Source of the DNA: Marinilabiliales bacterium
GTDB taxonomy: Bacteria > Bacteroidota > Bacteroidia > Bacteroidales > ML635J-15
DNA: 64,000 nt
Direction: 5' to 3'
NCBI GenBank assembly: GCA_002869385.1
Contig: PKTB01000024.1
Span: 685,990 to 749,989 of the forward strand
Shown here: piece by piece, positions 26,848 through 34,935 of the stretch
Layout of the letters: each line of letters begins with the position of its first letter
Numbering within the stretch: the stretch's first letter is position 1
Notes under the pieces: model-generated
Database searches by the model: none
Told to the model about the DNA's origin: nothing
Seen by the model: only the letters and a program-made list of their open reading frames with translations
Translations under genes and position numbers: made by a program

Positions 26848-27771
26848 ATGCAAGCATATTTTCTAGAAGGTAGTAATGCAAAATACTTTTTCTTCCCTAA
26901 TACAGAAGAGACAATAATCAGTCAGTCTAAGTTCTCGATAATCTTTATAGGTGCCGAAGTAAGCACAAAACAAAAAGTTATTATTAAACAGCTATCACCA
27001 GAACTTTTTGATAATCAATCAGCTAAGTTGAAGTTTTTTGTCGAAGCAAGTGTCAGCATGAAACATCCGGGAATTGTTAAAACAATTGATCTGGTAATAG
27101 AGAATGAAAATATATTTATAATTCAGGAATTAATTCAGGGACCTACACTAAAAACACTATTAAGCGACAAAAGGTTTTACGATTATAAGTACAATTACTT
27201 CTTTATAAAAATAATTGCACAAACCTGTGATGCTCTGGATTACATGCATAAAAGCGGATATTGCCATTGTGATGTCAAGCCTGATAACATAATGATTGTT
27301 CAGAAATATTCAGATCTTGATATTGATGATCCGGAAGTAAAACTAATTGACCTTGGAAATATAAAACCTGCTTTTAAGGAAAGAGTTTTTGATGCAGGAA
27401 AGAGAACATATAACATTATGTATGGTAGTCCTGAACAAATATTTGGCTTTGATAACTTTATTGGTGACCATTCCGATATTTTTAGTTTAGGATTGGTTCT
27501 ATTTGAAGCAATTGCCAAAGAACCTGCATTAAATACTTCAAACCCAATGTTTATAAAGCGATTACAAGCGGTTACGCCTGTACCAGAGCATTACCGAATT
27601 GATAATTAGTTAGCTTCCATTATTGCAAAAGCGACTGTAAAGCCGGCATTAATAAAATCTACCTCAAAATATACTCGTGAAGAAATAGGTATGAAAATTG
27701 TAGAATCACTACAAAAGCGGTATCAAAAAGCTTTGGACATGAAGGAAGATTTATTATCTTTGATTAAATAA
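26848..27771 (+). pseudogene. Eukaryotic-like Ser/Thr protein kinase, split by in-frame TAG
   Basis: 307 codons with a TAG at codon 254 (27607-27609). The kinase has VAIK-type K47 (KVIIKQ), a catalytic loop HCDVKPDN (140-147, Cys replacing Arg, i.e. non-RD), DLG (168-170) and a GSPEQ activation segment. After the stop the frame continues LASIIAKATVKPALI...YTREEIGMKIVESL, the C-lobe end. The truncated form would keep the active site but lose the last helices. A GAG-to-TAG change would explain it. Substrates unknown. Confidence 0.83.
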
Positions 27772-27788
27772 ACAAAATTTGAGAGACT

Positions 27789-28499
27789 ATGACAGAAGAA
27801 GAAAAAATGATTAGAGATTCTTTTAAACCCAGAACATGGGCAGATATAAAATCAAATGATTCTTGGAGTATATTTAAAATAATGGGAGAATTTGTAAGTG
27901 GTTACGAACACTTTTCACAAATTGGTCCTTGTGTATCAATATTTGGTTCAGCAAGAACTAAACCAGAGCATAAATACTACAAAATGGCATCAGAGACAGC
28001 TTATTTGTTGACACAAAAAGGCTTTGGTGTTATTACAGGTGGAGGCCCTGGAATTATGGAGGCTGCAAATAAAGGAGCAAGTGCTGGTGACGGGATCTCT
28101 GCAGGCTGTAACATTCTATTAGAATTTGAACAAGAACCAAATAAGTATATTGATCAAGACAAACTTGTTTCTTTTGATTATTTCTTTGTTCGTAAAGTAA
28201 TGTTTATGAAATACTCGCAAGGGTTTATAGTATTCCCGGGTGGCTTTGGAACATTTGATGAGCTTTTTGAAGCTATAACTTTAATCCAAACAAAAAAGAT
28301 TGGTCGTTTCCCAATTGTATTACTTGACAAAGCATATTGGAGCGGATTATTTGAATGGGTTAAGAATGTGATGCTTGATACTGAACACAATATCTCTCCC
28401 GGAGATATGGACTTATTCCATATTGTTGACAAACCTGAAGAAGCCGCTAAAATTATTGAAGACTTCTACAAAGAATATAAGATTACTCCTAACTTCTAG
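27789..28499 (+). CDS. LOG family (TIGR00730-type) nucleotide phosphoribohydrolase
   Basis: 236 residues with the LOG-family motif PGGFGTFDELFE (about 151-162) and GGGPGIMEAANKGA (about 82-95). Members cleave nucleoside 5'-monophosphates such as AMP or cytokinin ribotides into base and ribose phosphate. The longer N-terminus (PRTWADIKSND) is typical of the bacterial subgroup. It starts 17 bp after the kinase end. Confidence 0.92.
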   Translation: MTEEEKMIRDSFKPRTWADIKSNDSWSIFKIMGEFVSGYEHFSQIGPCVSIFGSARTKPEHKYYKMASETAYLLTQKGFGVITGGGPGIMEAANKGASAGDGISAGCNILLEFEQEPNKYIDQDKLVSFDYFFVRKVMFMKYSQGFIVFPGGFGTFDELFEAITLIQTKKIGRFPIVLLDKAYWSGLFEWVKNVMLDTEHNISPGDMDLFHIVDKPEEAAKIIEDFYKEYKITPNF

Positions 28500-28519
28500 G
28501 AGACTTTCATAACAATAGA

Positions 28520-28555
28520 AATAGGCTGTAAGAGAACTCTTACAGCCTATTTTAT
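28520..28555 (+). terminator. Rho-independent terminator after the LOG gene
   Basis: A perfect 15-base stem (AATAGGCTGTAAGAG with its complement at 28537-28551), 2-base loop, then TTTAT. Confidence 0.85.
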
Positions 28556-28563
28556 ATCTTGAA

Positions 28564-28605
28564 TTTTGTAATATTCATTCGCCGCGGCGAATGAATATTA
28601 CAAAA
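28564..28605. repeat. 42-bp perfect palindrome
   Basis: Both 21-base halves are exactly complementary, centred on GCCG/CGGC, with no loop. Bases 28570-28591 recur at 4660-4681. It lies between the LOG terminator and the convergent aldehyde oxidoreductase gene, and is followed by a CAAAAGCTTT/AAAGCTTTTG inverted repeat to 28622. Confidence 0.9.
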
Positions 28606-28623
28606 GCTTTAAAAAGCTTTTGT

Positions 28624-30504
28624 CTACACTGGAAAATCTCTTAATGACTCATGAATACCTTTATGGATTTCATACCAAAAATCATACGATGCCTGGTGTT
28701 TATCTTTATTAAAACGCTCCAACCATTCGTTAAGTTTTTCGTTTGACTGGTCTTCTTCGTATTTCTTTTTAAAGAAAGTATGAACATAATCCATATTACG
28801 TTCTGATTCCCAGAAAACAGAAGAATTTCGACTGTTTATGCGAGATGCTGCTAAATCAATTGCTTTAAGATAACATTCGCTGTCACCAAAGAGTTTCTCA
28901 ATAATTTCAGGCATTATATCCTCGGCCCAACCTCTGTGGAACCGACAAATCCCAATATTATCAAGCATTATCTCTTTCTTCATTCTTGTCGCACTTATTC
29001 TACCTAACTCGCGAGGCTCGATAAATACTTTTCCGTAATCGTTATAGTATTTACCCATGATTCCCATAGGTGCAAGAACACCCGGTGTCCAGTATTGATT
29101 TGGGACCATCCAACCCTGGCGAGCAAAGGCGGTATATACGAACTTATCCATAATCTGCTTGGATTTCTCCTTAGCCATTCCTCTGGCAAATTTTCTTGCC
29201 CCAAGCATAAGGTCTATCTTACCATCCGGTTTAAGCATCTGGTCTATTAGAGCTATTCCGAGGTCTGCATTATGCATTGAACTTTTCACAAGGTCAAAGT
29301 TCTCGATATCCCACATTGGTTTTTCTGTTACACCTAACTCTTCAGGTTCTATAAGACCTTCGTCCATACAATCCATTAGCCAAGCTAACACTCCACCAAC
29401 AGAAATAGCATCAAATCCCATACTATCGGCTTTACCGTTTAGCTTTTCAGCAGCACGTTGATCAAAAATACCACAAAGCGGTCCCATTGTTTGATATGGT
29501 TCGTAATCTTTTTTAAACTCATCATTCATTTTTTTACATACGGCAACACAAGGTTCACCACAGTTTTTCTGCTGTTTTGGTAAGATTGTTTCCTCATTAA
29601 ACTGTTTTAAATAATGATTGATTACAAATTTCTTATGTAAATCTACGCGATATTCAGTATCCCAAAAAATACTGCGATAGTTAAAGGCTGTTAACCACTC
29701 TGCATTATTAGCAAAGTTTACTCCGAATGTGCCACCTGTATCAAATTTAGGGTCATAACGATATTTTGTTGTCGCTTCAAGGTCTTTAGCAGCAAGTTTT
29801 TTGTTATATCTGTCTTCAAACCATTGGTCAGCAACTTTCCTATCTCTAAAGTCAGTATCAACATGTGTTCCGCCATAAATTACAGCAACAATTCCATGCT
29901 CCTGTAGCATTTTTGTGCCTAAACCACCTCTACCTGCCCATGTATCTACAGGAGTTATTGCGTTTTTCTTTATAGGCGCTGAACATATACCTGCAAAGTC
30001 AGTATACATTGCTGCCGGTCCAACAGCAAGAATTCGAGGTGAGTTTACATATCTGTCGCCAAACTCTTTATAAGCATATTCCATCATTTGATAAACACCT
30101 CCTCTACCCTGTTTCCAGATGTCTTCTGCATCTACAGGACGCAATTCAACCTGAATTTCCTCACCGTGAATACGATTTAAATATAAAACAGAAAGCTGAT
30201 TTGCTTTGTTTTGAATCGATAAAAGGTTTATTCCAAGATTATCAAAAACAAGCCCAGCTCCACCCATACTGGAGATGTAGAAACCATGCCAGTTAGGACT
30301 AATTCCTGTAAATATCATTCTGTTAGAACCAGGAAAAATTGATCCTGCAAGAATTCCTGTTCCAAAATTTAAACTATTGTATTTATATGATAGATGTAGG
30401 CCTAAATCTACTGGTCCCCAAAATTTTCCAATGTCATATCTTTGTATTCTGTAAAAGCCTGTAGAGGCATCTATCATTAAAGTCTTTAATTGTGATTTTA
30501 ACAT
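28624..30504 (-). CDS. Aldehyde ferredoxin oxidoreductase family protein
   Basis: About 626 residues. The N-terminal domain has GTGILAGSIFPGSNRMIFTG and SSMGGAGL, typical of the pterin-binding fold. The [4Fe-4S] ligands are in NCGEPCVAVC (CxxxC-type spacing, about 315-324) with a further Cys in MGPLCGIF. The family carries a tungsten (sometimes molybdenum) bis-pyranopterin and oxidises aldehydes with ferredoxin. The ATG at 30504, preceded by a purine-rich stretch, is preferred over a TTG at 30531. Broken cofactor genes lie 6.5 kb away. Substrate unknown. Confidence 0.9.
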   Translation of the reverse strand: MLKSQLKTLMIDASTGFYRIQRYDIGKFWGPVDLGLHLSYKYNSLNFGTGILAGSIFPGSNRMIFTGISPNWHGFYISSMGGAGLVFDNLGINLLSIQNKANQLSVLYLNRIHGEEIQVELRPVDAEDIWKQGRGGVYQMMEYAYKEFGDRYVNSPRILAVGPAAMYTDFAGICSAPIKKNAITPVDTWAGRGGLGTKMLQEHGIVAVIYGGTHVDTDFRDRKVADQWFEDRYNKKLAAKDLEATTKYRYDPKFDTGGTFGVNFANNAEWLTAFNYRSIFWDTEYRVDLHKKFVINHYLKQFNEETILPKQQKNCGEPCVAVCKKMNDEFKKDYEPYQTMGPLCGIFDQRAAEKLNGKADSMGFDAISVGGVLAWLMDCMDEGLIEPEELGVTEKPMWDIENFDLVKSSMHNADLGIALIDQMLKPDGKIDLMLGARKFARGMAKEKSKQIMDKFVYTAFARQGWMVPNQYWTPGVLAPMGIMGKYYNDYGKVFIEPRELGRISATRMKKEIMLDNIGICRFHRGWAEDIMPEIIEKLFGDSECYLKAIDLAASRINSRNSSVFWESERNMDYVHTFFKKKYEEDQSNEKLNEWLERFNKDKHQASYDFWYEIHKGIHESLRDFPV

Positions 30505-30528
30505 ATTCTTCGATTTTTTTAAGGAAGA

Positions 30529-30536
30529 CAAAGTTA
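30529..30536 (-). promoter_or_regulatory. -7 box of the aldehyde oxidoreductase gene
   Basis: TAACTTTG on the minus strand, 24 bases before the ATG at 30504. This supports 30504 as the start, because the TTG alternative overlaps the box. Confidence 0.5.
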
Positions 30537-30637
30537 ATAAAAATTTCGGTTACAGAATACTTAATATGAAGCAAATCACATAAAAGATATTACAATATAA
30601 TTACAGATCAAATACGCAAACAAAACCTTTTTTTTAT

Positions 30638-30645
30638 TATATTTG
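30638..30645 (+). promoter_or_regulatory. -7 box of the outer-membrane protein gene
   Basis: TATATTTG, 20 bases before the ATG at 30666. Confidence 0.5.
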
Positions 30646-30665
30646 TATCAAAATGCATTTTTATT

Positions 30666-31640
30666 ATGAATAAATTTAAAATATTCATTTTACCTATACT
30701 TACAAGTTTTACATTGTTTAGCAGTATGTTATACTCGCAAGTAGAGTATTATTACACAAACAGTTTTTAATATAGCTTAATTTCACCTTCTAATGTGTTT
30801 AATAATCAATATATTGCTGATGAGTATTGTAGTTTTCCAAATAGAACAGATTCCTCTCAAATAAATAATCAGAAGAAATTTGGATTGAACTCCTATCTAC
30901 TAGTTAATCCAACTAACTTCACATTTAATTTAACACCACAATATCGTATTAATAACTTTATTTTAAGTATAAACATACCTTACAATCTGCTAATTTGGGA
31001 TGCTGTAAAAAATCTGGGAGACATTTATTTTAAAACCTCTTATTCGTTAAATTTCAATAAACTCACTAATACAAGTAGTCTGGGTTTTTCTATCCCAACA
31101 GGTTATTATAAAGAATATACGTGGTATCTAAGTATTAGAAATGGTTCAGGAACCTGGGATATTCATTTCAGTAATCACCTTCAGCTTGATTTTAATCGAT
31201 ATGGCATTTATACAAATTTTAATCTTAGATATGGTTTATTTACAGGAAGTCAAGACTTTACATACATTCCGGAAAGTGGTAATTACCCTGAAGACACACA
31301 CTACAAATTTAAAAATGGTACTGTAAGTAGTTTAACGTGCGGCACATATTTTGAACCGTTTAATAGGTTTAGGTTACATCTTGGTATTGGTACGATATAT
31401 AATCACTTAAATAAATTCATAAAAACAAGCTATGACTTAATTGATAATAGCACATATTTTGTTGAAGTTAACAATGGTGATCAACAATTTTTATATTCAG
31501 ATATTCGATTTGGATTAACTTATCAACTAAGAAAGTTGTCCTTCTCATTATTCATTATGAAGCCAATTGTACAAAAAATTCATAAAACCACATATCGTGA
31601 TTTTGAACCGGTTTTTAGAATCAATTGGAAAATATTTTAG
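30666..31640 (+). pseudogene. Outer-membrane beta-barrel-like protein, split by in-frame TAA
   Basis: 324 codons with a TAA at codon 35 (30768-30770), just after the signal peptide (ending MLYSQ). The rest is rich in alternating hydrophobic/aromatic strands (FNLTPQYRINNFILSINIPY, GIYTNFNLRYGLFTG, LSFSLFIMKPIV), suggesting a beta-barrel. The interrupted spot reads YTNSF-stop-YSLISPS, where Glu would fit (GAA to TAA). Without correction or readthrough only the signal peptide would be made. Family not recognised. Confidence 0.72.
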
Positions 31641-31658
31641 TGTTTGGTTTAAAAGGTT

Positions 31659-31979
31659 TCACTGCAAACCATAATAATAGATTATCACAAACATTCCTGC
31701 AATACCTAACAAAGAAAACAAAATCCAAATAATTTTATCGCTGGATTTGGAGTCTGTTAATAGTTTCTTTATGTCTTTACCATCTTTTAGTTTTCCGATT
31801 TCAGGACCGGGAGCTATTATAAAAGCAAGTCCCAAAGTTAAGAACAATGGATAGCCAACAAAAATATTGAGAGTCCAGTTTACATATTCTAATAATCCAT
31901 GATTAAGAGCAGCGAATAGTACACCGATAATGAATAATCCTAATCCTAACTTAAAGCCTGTTTTATATGTTTTTTTCAT
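31659..31979 (-). CDS. Small integral membrane protein
   Basis: 106 residues with about three helices (GLGLFIIGVLFAALNHG, WTLNIFVGYPLFLTLGLAFI, IIWILFSLLGIAGMFVIIYYY) and a short lysine-rich loop. It starts 5 bases after the upstream secreted protein's stop, so the two are an operon. Not recognised. Confidence 0.7.
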   Translation of the reverse strand: MKKTYKTGFKLGLGLFIIGVLFAALNHGLLEYVNWTLNIFVGYPLFLTLGLAFIIAPGPEIGKLKDGKDIKKLLTDSKSSDKIIWILFSLLGIAGMFVIIYYYGLQ

Positions 31980-31984
31980 TTGGC

Positions 31985-32506
31985 TTAGTTACAAGCTTCA
32001 GTTGCGATTATACATTCTTCTGGTGTTTTTGTGGCTATTTCAGATAATTCTGCTAATGAACTATAAATTTGCTCAAGAATACTTATAAGCTTATCACCAC
32101 TAGCTTTTTTAGCATCTTTAATAAGTTTCAGAATAGGTTTAACGTAATCACCTATTGACTCCAGATCATCAATTAACATAAATGTCTGTTTTTGCCCATT
32201 GCGACAATAGCACATTTCAGCATTTGATAATGCTATTGCCAGATCAGCGTCTAATATGTCAACATTATCATTTATTGCCTTGATAAAAAGTTTTAACTCA
32301 TCAAGTGTATCATCAAAATTTTCTGAGTTAGGATCCTGTATAAGTTTATCAATTAAAACATTTGCTTCAAAAACATTATCTGACAGTTCGTAAAATCCAT
32401 TTACTGCATTTTGAATCTGCATCTGATAATCATCACATTGAGCAAAAACAGCAGAACCGAATAAGATTCCAGCCACGGCAAATAATATAAATAATTTCTT
32501 TTCCAT
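31985..32506 (-). CDS. Secreted helical protein of unknown function
   Basis: 173 residues with a signal peptide ending VFAQ. The mature part is helical and acidic, with cysteines in QCDDY, MCYCRNG, EECIIATEACN that could form disulfides. Not recognised. It is the first gene of a two-gene operon with the small membrane protein. Confidence 0.75.
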   Translation of the reverse strand: MEKKLFILFAVAGILFGSAVFAQCDDYQMQIQNAVNGFYELSDNVFEANVLIDKLIQDPNSENFDDTLDELKLFIKAINDNVDILDADLAIALSNAEMCYCRNGQKQTFMLIDDLESIGDYVKPILKLIKDAKKASGDKLISILEQIYSSLAELSEIATKTPEECIIATEACN

Positions 32507-32619
32507 AAGATTTGTATCTGGATGTAAACTTACATAAACTCTTTAAAAAAATCAATTATTTAACTCAAAAACTAAGCCTAATTTTATAGTTACACTAAAC
32601 TATAGTTCAAATATTTTAT

Positions 32620-32627
32620 TATTTTTG
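32620..32627 (+). promoter_or_regulatory. -7 box upstream of the second leader element
   Basis: TATTTTTG ends 10 bases before block 1 of the leader. The predicted +1 (about 32634) therefore puts the conserved element at the very 5' end of the mRNA. Confidence 0.6.
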
Positions 32628-32636
32628 TTAGCAATT

Positions 32637-32720
32637 GGAGTTCAGAAACCATAAACCCAAATTCTACAATTGAACTTGGGCTTTAAACGAGGCGAAACCG
32701 AAAAGCCATACGAGTAGGAA
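32637..32720 (+). ncRNA. Conserved 5' leader element, copy 2 (candidate cis-regulatory RNA)
   Basis: Block 1 is GGAGTTCAGAAACCA (32637-32651) and block 2 is GAAAAGCCATA followed by GAGTA (32700-32720), ending 19 bases before the ATG. The middle differs from copy 1 in length and sequence but again can pair (ACCCAA with TTGGG). Conserved blocks around a variable hairpin at the same distance from the start codon favour an RNA element over a DNA operator. Confidence 0.65.
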
Positions 32721-32739
32721 GAAACTAACACTATAAATT

Positions 32740-33324
32740 ATGAGTTTTTTTGACACTAATAGTTATTTCATTGATGAAAAAGTAAATATGTTAAAATTTG
32801 AAAACGAATATAAAGTTTTCAATGACCAGGCAGTTCAAATAGGTAGCGTAAAACAAAAATTGAGTTCAGGAGCAAAAGTATTAAGCCTACTTATAAACAA
32901 AGCAATGATGCCATTTCATCTTGAAATTAGGGACCAAAACGACGTTTTACAAGCAACTATAAGTAGAGGCTGGACATTTTGGATGTCGAAAATAGCTATT
33001 AAAAATGCTGAGGGCGTGCAAGTTGGGACTGTTGCTCAAAAATGGGCATTTATGAAACCAACTTTTAAAATTTATAATACACAAAACGTCCAAATTGCCG
33101 AGATTACAGGAGACTGGAAAGCATGGAATTTTACAATGTACGATGCTAATAAGAATCAGATTGGAACTATAACAAAAAAATGGGCCGGTGTTGCAAAAGA
33201 ACTTTTTACAACTGCAGACAAATATAATGTTAATTTAACATCTCCTATGGCTCAACCACAAGATAAGATTGCCATTATTGCTAGTGCTATTACAATTGAC
33301 ATGGTTCTTAAAGAAAGTAAATAA
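32740..33324 (+). CDS. LURP-one/scramblase-like (Tubby C-terminal fold) protein
   Basis: 194 residues of repeated beta hairpins: KVFNDQAVQIGSVKQK, MMPFHLEIRDQNDVLQATISRGWTFWMSKIAI, FKIYNTQNVQIAEITGDWKAWNFTMYDANKNQIGTITKKW. This matches the LURP-one-related/phospholipid scramblase family. No signal peptide; probably cytoplasmic or membrane-associated. Function in bacteria is not established. It sits behind the conserved leader, 1 base before the next gene's ATG, so it heads an operon. Confidence 0.82.
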   Translation: MSFFDTNSYFIDEKVNMLKFENEYKVFNDQAVQIGSVKQKLSSGAKVLSLLINKAMMPFHLEIRDQNDVLQATISRGWTFWMSKIAIKNAEGVQVGTVAQKWAFMKPTFKIYNTQNVQIAEITGDWKAWNFTMYDANKNQIGTITKKWAGVAKELFTTADKYNVNLTSPMAQPQDKIAIIASAITIDMVLKESK

Positions 33325-33325
33325 A

Positions 33326-33943
33326 ATGTCAGATATTTATCCTGAGGGGTCAGCAGTTGATACTCTCGAAAAATTTGCAAAAGAGACAGGTAGAAGTTTT
33401 TATGGAAAGGAAGTTCCTTTTGACCATGCTCCTTTACATCCTGTAACATATCATATTCGAAATGTGTGTATTCCTTATGATGACAAAAGAGAATTATTCT
33501 TTATCAGCTATGGGAATTCGCGCGATTATGGAAGATATGCTAATTTCTCAGGAGTATTTTTTTCGATAGAACTACCTGACACAACGGTAATTAAAATCAG
33601 AAACAGAGATATTTTAGATAAAATAAATCCTTTTCTAAAAGATAGTGACTTTAAAAGTGATAATGATGATTTCAATAGTAAAGTGGTTATTGAAGAAAAT
33701 GATATCTTTAGTACTAAATCGCTACTAAATAAAGAAAAACTTCAGGAAATTATTCCTGAAGTTTTTAAATCAAATCAAGCTTTAAATGTTGGGATTAATG
33801 ATGTGAGAATCGATTTTGTTGAAGAGATAAACGGGAAATCTCATTTCGGAATCTATGTACTTGATAATTGGATTGTAAATCCTGAAGAAATTGAATTTCT
33901 ATTTGAAAAAGTTCGTCAAATTAAAACTGCAATAATTTTCTGA
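33326..33943 (+). CDS. Conserved hypothetical protein
   Basis: 205 residues starting MSDIYPEG (an earlier start at 33269 would overlap the LURP gene and is rejected). Mixed alpha/beta with no signal peptide or membrane segment, and features such as NVCIPYDDKRELFFISYG and FGIYVLDNWIVNPEEI. Not recognised. It lies between the LURP-one and MtfA-like genes with short spacers, so a shared role is possible. Confidence 0.75.
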   Translation: MSDIYPEGSAVDTLEKFAKETGRSFYGKEVPFDHAPLHPVTYHIRNVCIPYDDKRELFFISYGNSRDYGRYANFSGVFFSIELPDTTVIKIRNRDILDKINPFLKDSDFKSDNDDFNSKVVIEENDIFSTKSLLNKEKLQEIIPEVFKSNQALNVGINDVRIDFVEEINGKSHFGIYVLDNWIVNPEEIEFLFEKVRQIKTAIIF

Positions 33944-33951
33944 CTCTGTCT

Positions 33952-34764
33952 ATGGACGTATTACCATTAATTATTTTTTTAAGCATTGTACTGATTTTTC
34001 TATTATGGAAAGTCTACATACATCTAAAAACTACTCCCAAAGGAGATATGGAAGAAGAACACAAGAAATTTCTACGCGAACATGTCAGTTTCTATAATGC
34101 TTTAAACAATCACAAAAAAAAGGAGTTTGAATTTAGAGTCAGACAGTTTATCCTAGCTTATGAATTTGTCGGTAATGAAACTGAAGTTGAAGTTCAAGAT
34201 CAGCTTTTAATTGCTGCATCAGCAATTATACCTATATTTTCTTTTAAAGACTGGAAATACAATTCGTTAAAAGAAATACATGTTTTTCCTGACAATTTTA
34301 ACAGATCCTTCCACATTAATCAAGAGGATAGTAATATTCGTGGACTTATTGGATATGGTTATTTACAGGGCAAGTTACTTATTTCCCGCACAGCTCTATA
34401 CCAAGGATTCGAAAAACATGATGATAAACGTAATACTTGTCTGCATGAATTTATTCACCTGATAGATATGGAAGATGGAAAAGTTGACGGAATTCCGGAA
34501 AGACTTCTTGCACATAAATATGCAATTCCATGGATGTATATTATGAAAAAAGAAGTCGTTAGAATTCATAATAATTACTCTGATATCCATCCATATGCTA
34601 CTACAAATGCTGCTGAGTTTCTTGCAGTAGTTTCAGAATACTTTTTTGAACGTCCAAAAGATTTTAAAAGAGAACACCCTCGCCTATTTAATGTTTTAAA
34701 TGAAATATTTAAACCCGATGCTGCGGTTTATAATCAAAAAGGTATTGAAAAAGAAAATCCCTAA
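33952..34764 (+). CDS. MtfA-like zinc peptidase (M90 family)
   Basis: 270 residues with an N-terminal membrane anchor (LIIFLSIVLIFLLWKVYIH). The peptidase core has the zinc motif HEFIH (about 163-167) and the downstream glutamate region TTNAAEFLAVVSEYFFERP. MtfA of E. coli binds Mlc and has aminopeptidase activity; targets here are unknown. Third gene of the LURP-one operon. Confidence 0.88.
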   Translation: MDVLPLIIFLSIVLIFLLWKVYIHLKTTPKGDMEEEHKKFLREHVSFYNALNNHKKKEFEFRVRQFILAYEFVGNETEVEVQDQLLIAASAIIPIFSFKDWKYNSLKEIHVFPDNFNRSFHINQEDSNIRGLIGYGYLQGKLLISRTALYQGFEKHDDKRNTCLHEFIHLIDMEDGKVDGIPERLLAHKYAIPWMYIMKKEVVRIHNNYSDIHPYATTNAAEFLAVVSEYFFERPKDFKREHPRLFNVLNEIFKPDAAVYNQKGIEKENP

Positions 34765-34850
34765 ATCTGATGGCGATTACAGAGATAAAGGGATTTTACA
34801 GAAAACAAAATATTTTATTTATCAAGAATAAAAACTTTCAATAGTTTCGA

Positions 34851-34888
34851 TATGCAAATATATGCAAATCGGTTTAATAATGCAAATC
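34851..34888. repeat. Three TATGCAAAT-type repeats upstream of the DUF4126 gene
   Basis: TATGCAAAT at 34851-34859 and 34861-34869 (10-bp spacing) and ATGCAAATC at 34880-34888. The helical spacing suggests a protein-binding site. The 34765-34935 gap holds no gene. Confidence 0.45.
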
Positions 34889-34935
34889 AATAACATTTTT
34901 TTATTCTATTCGTTATAAAGAATAATTATGAAATT

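Noticed and set aside
28564..28605. 42-bp palindrome as a terminator
   Set aside because: A separate strong terminator (28520-28555) precedes it and there is no T-run directly after the stem.
30505..30531. TTG start at 30531 for the aldehyde oxidoreductase
   Set aside because: It overlaps the predicted -7 box, and ATG 30504 has a purine-rich upstream stretch.
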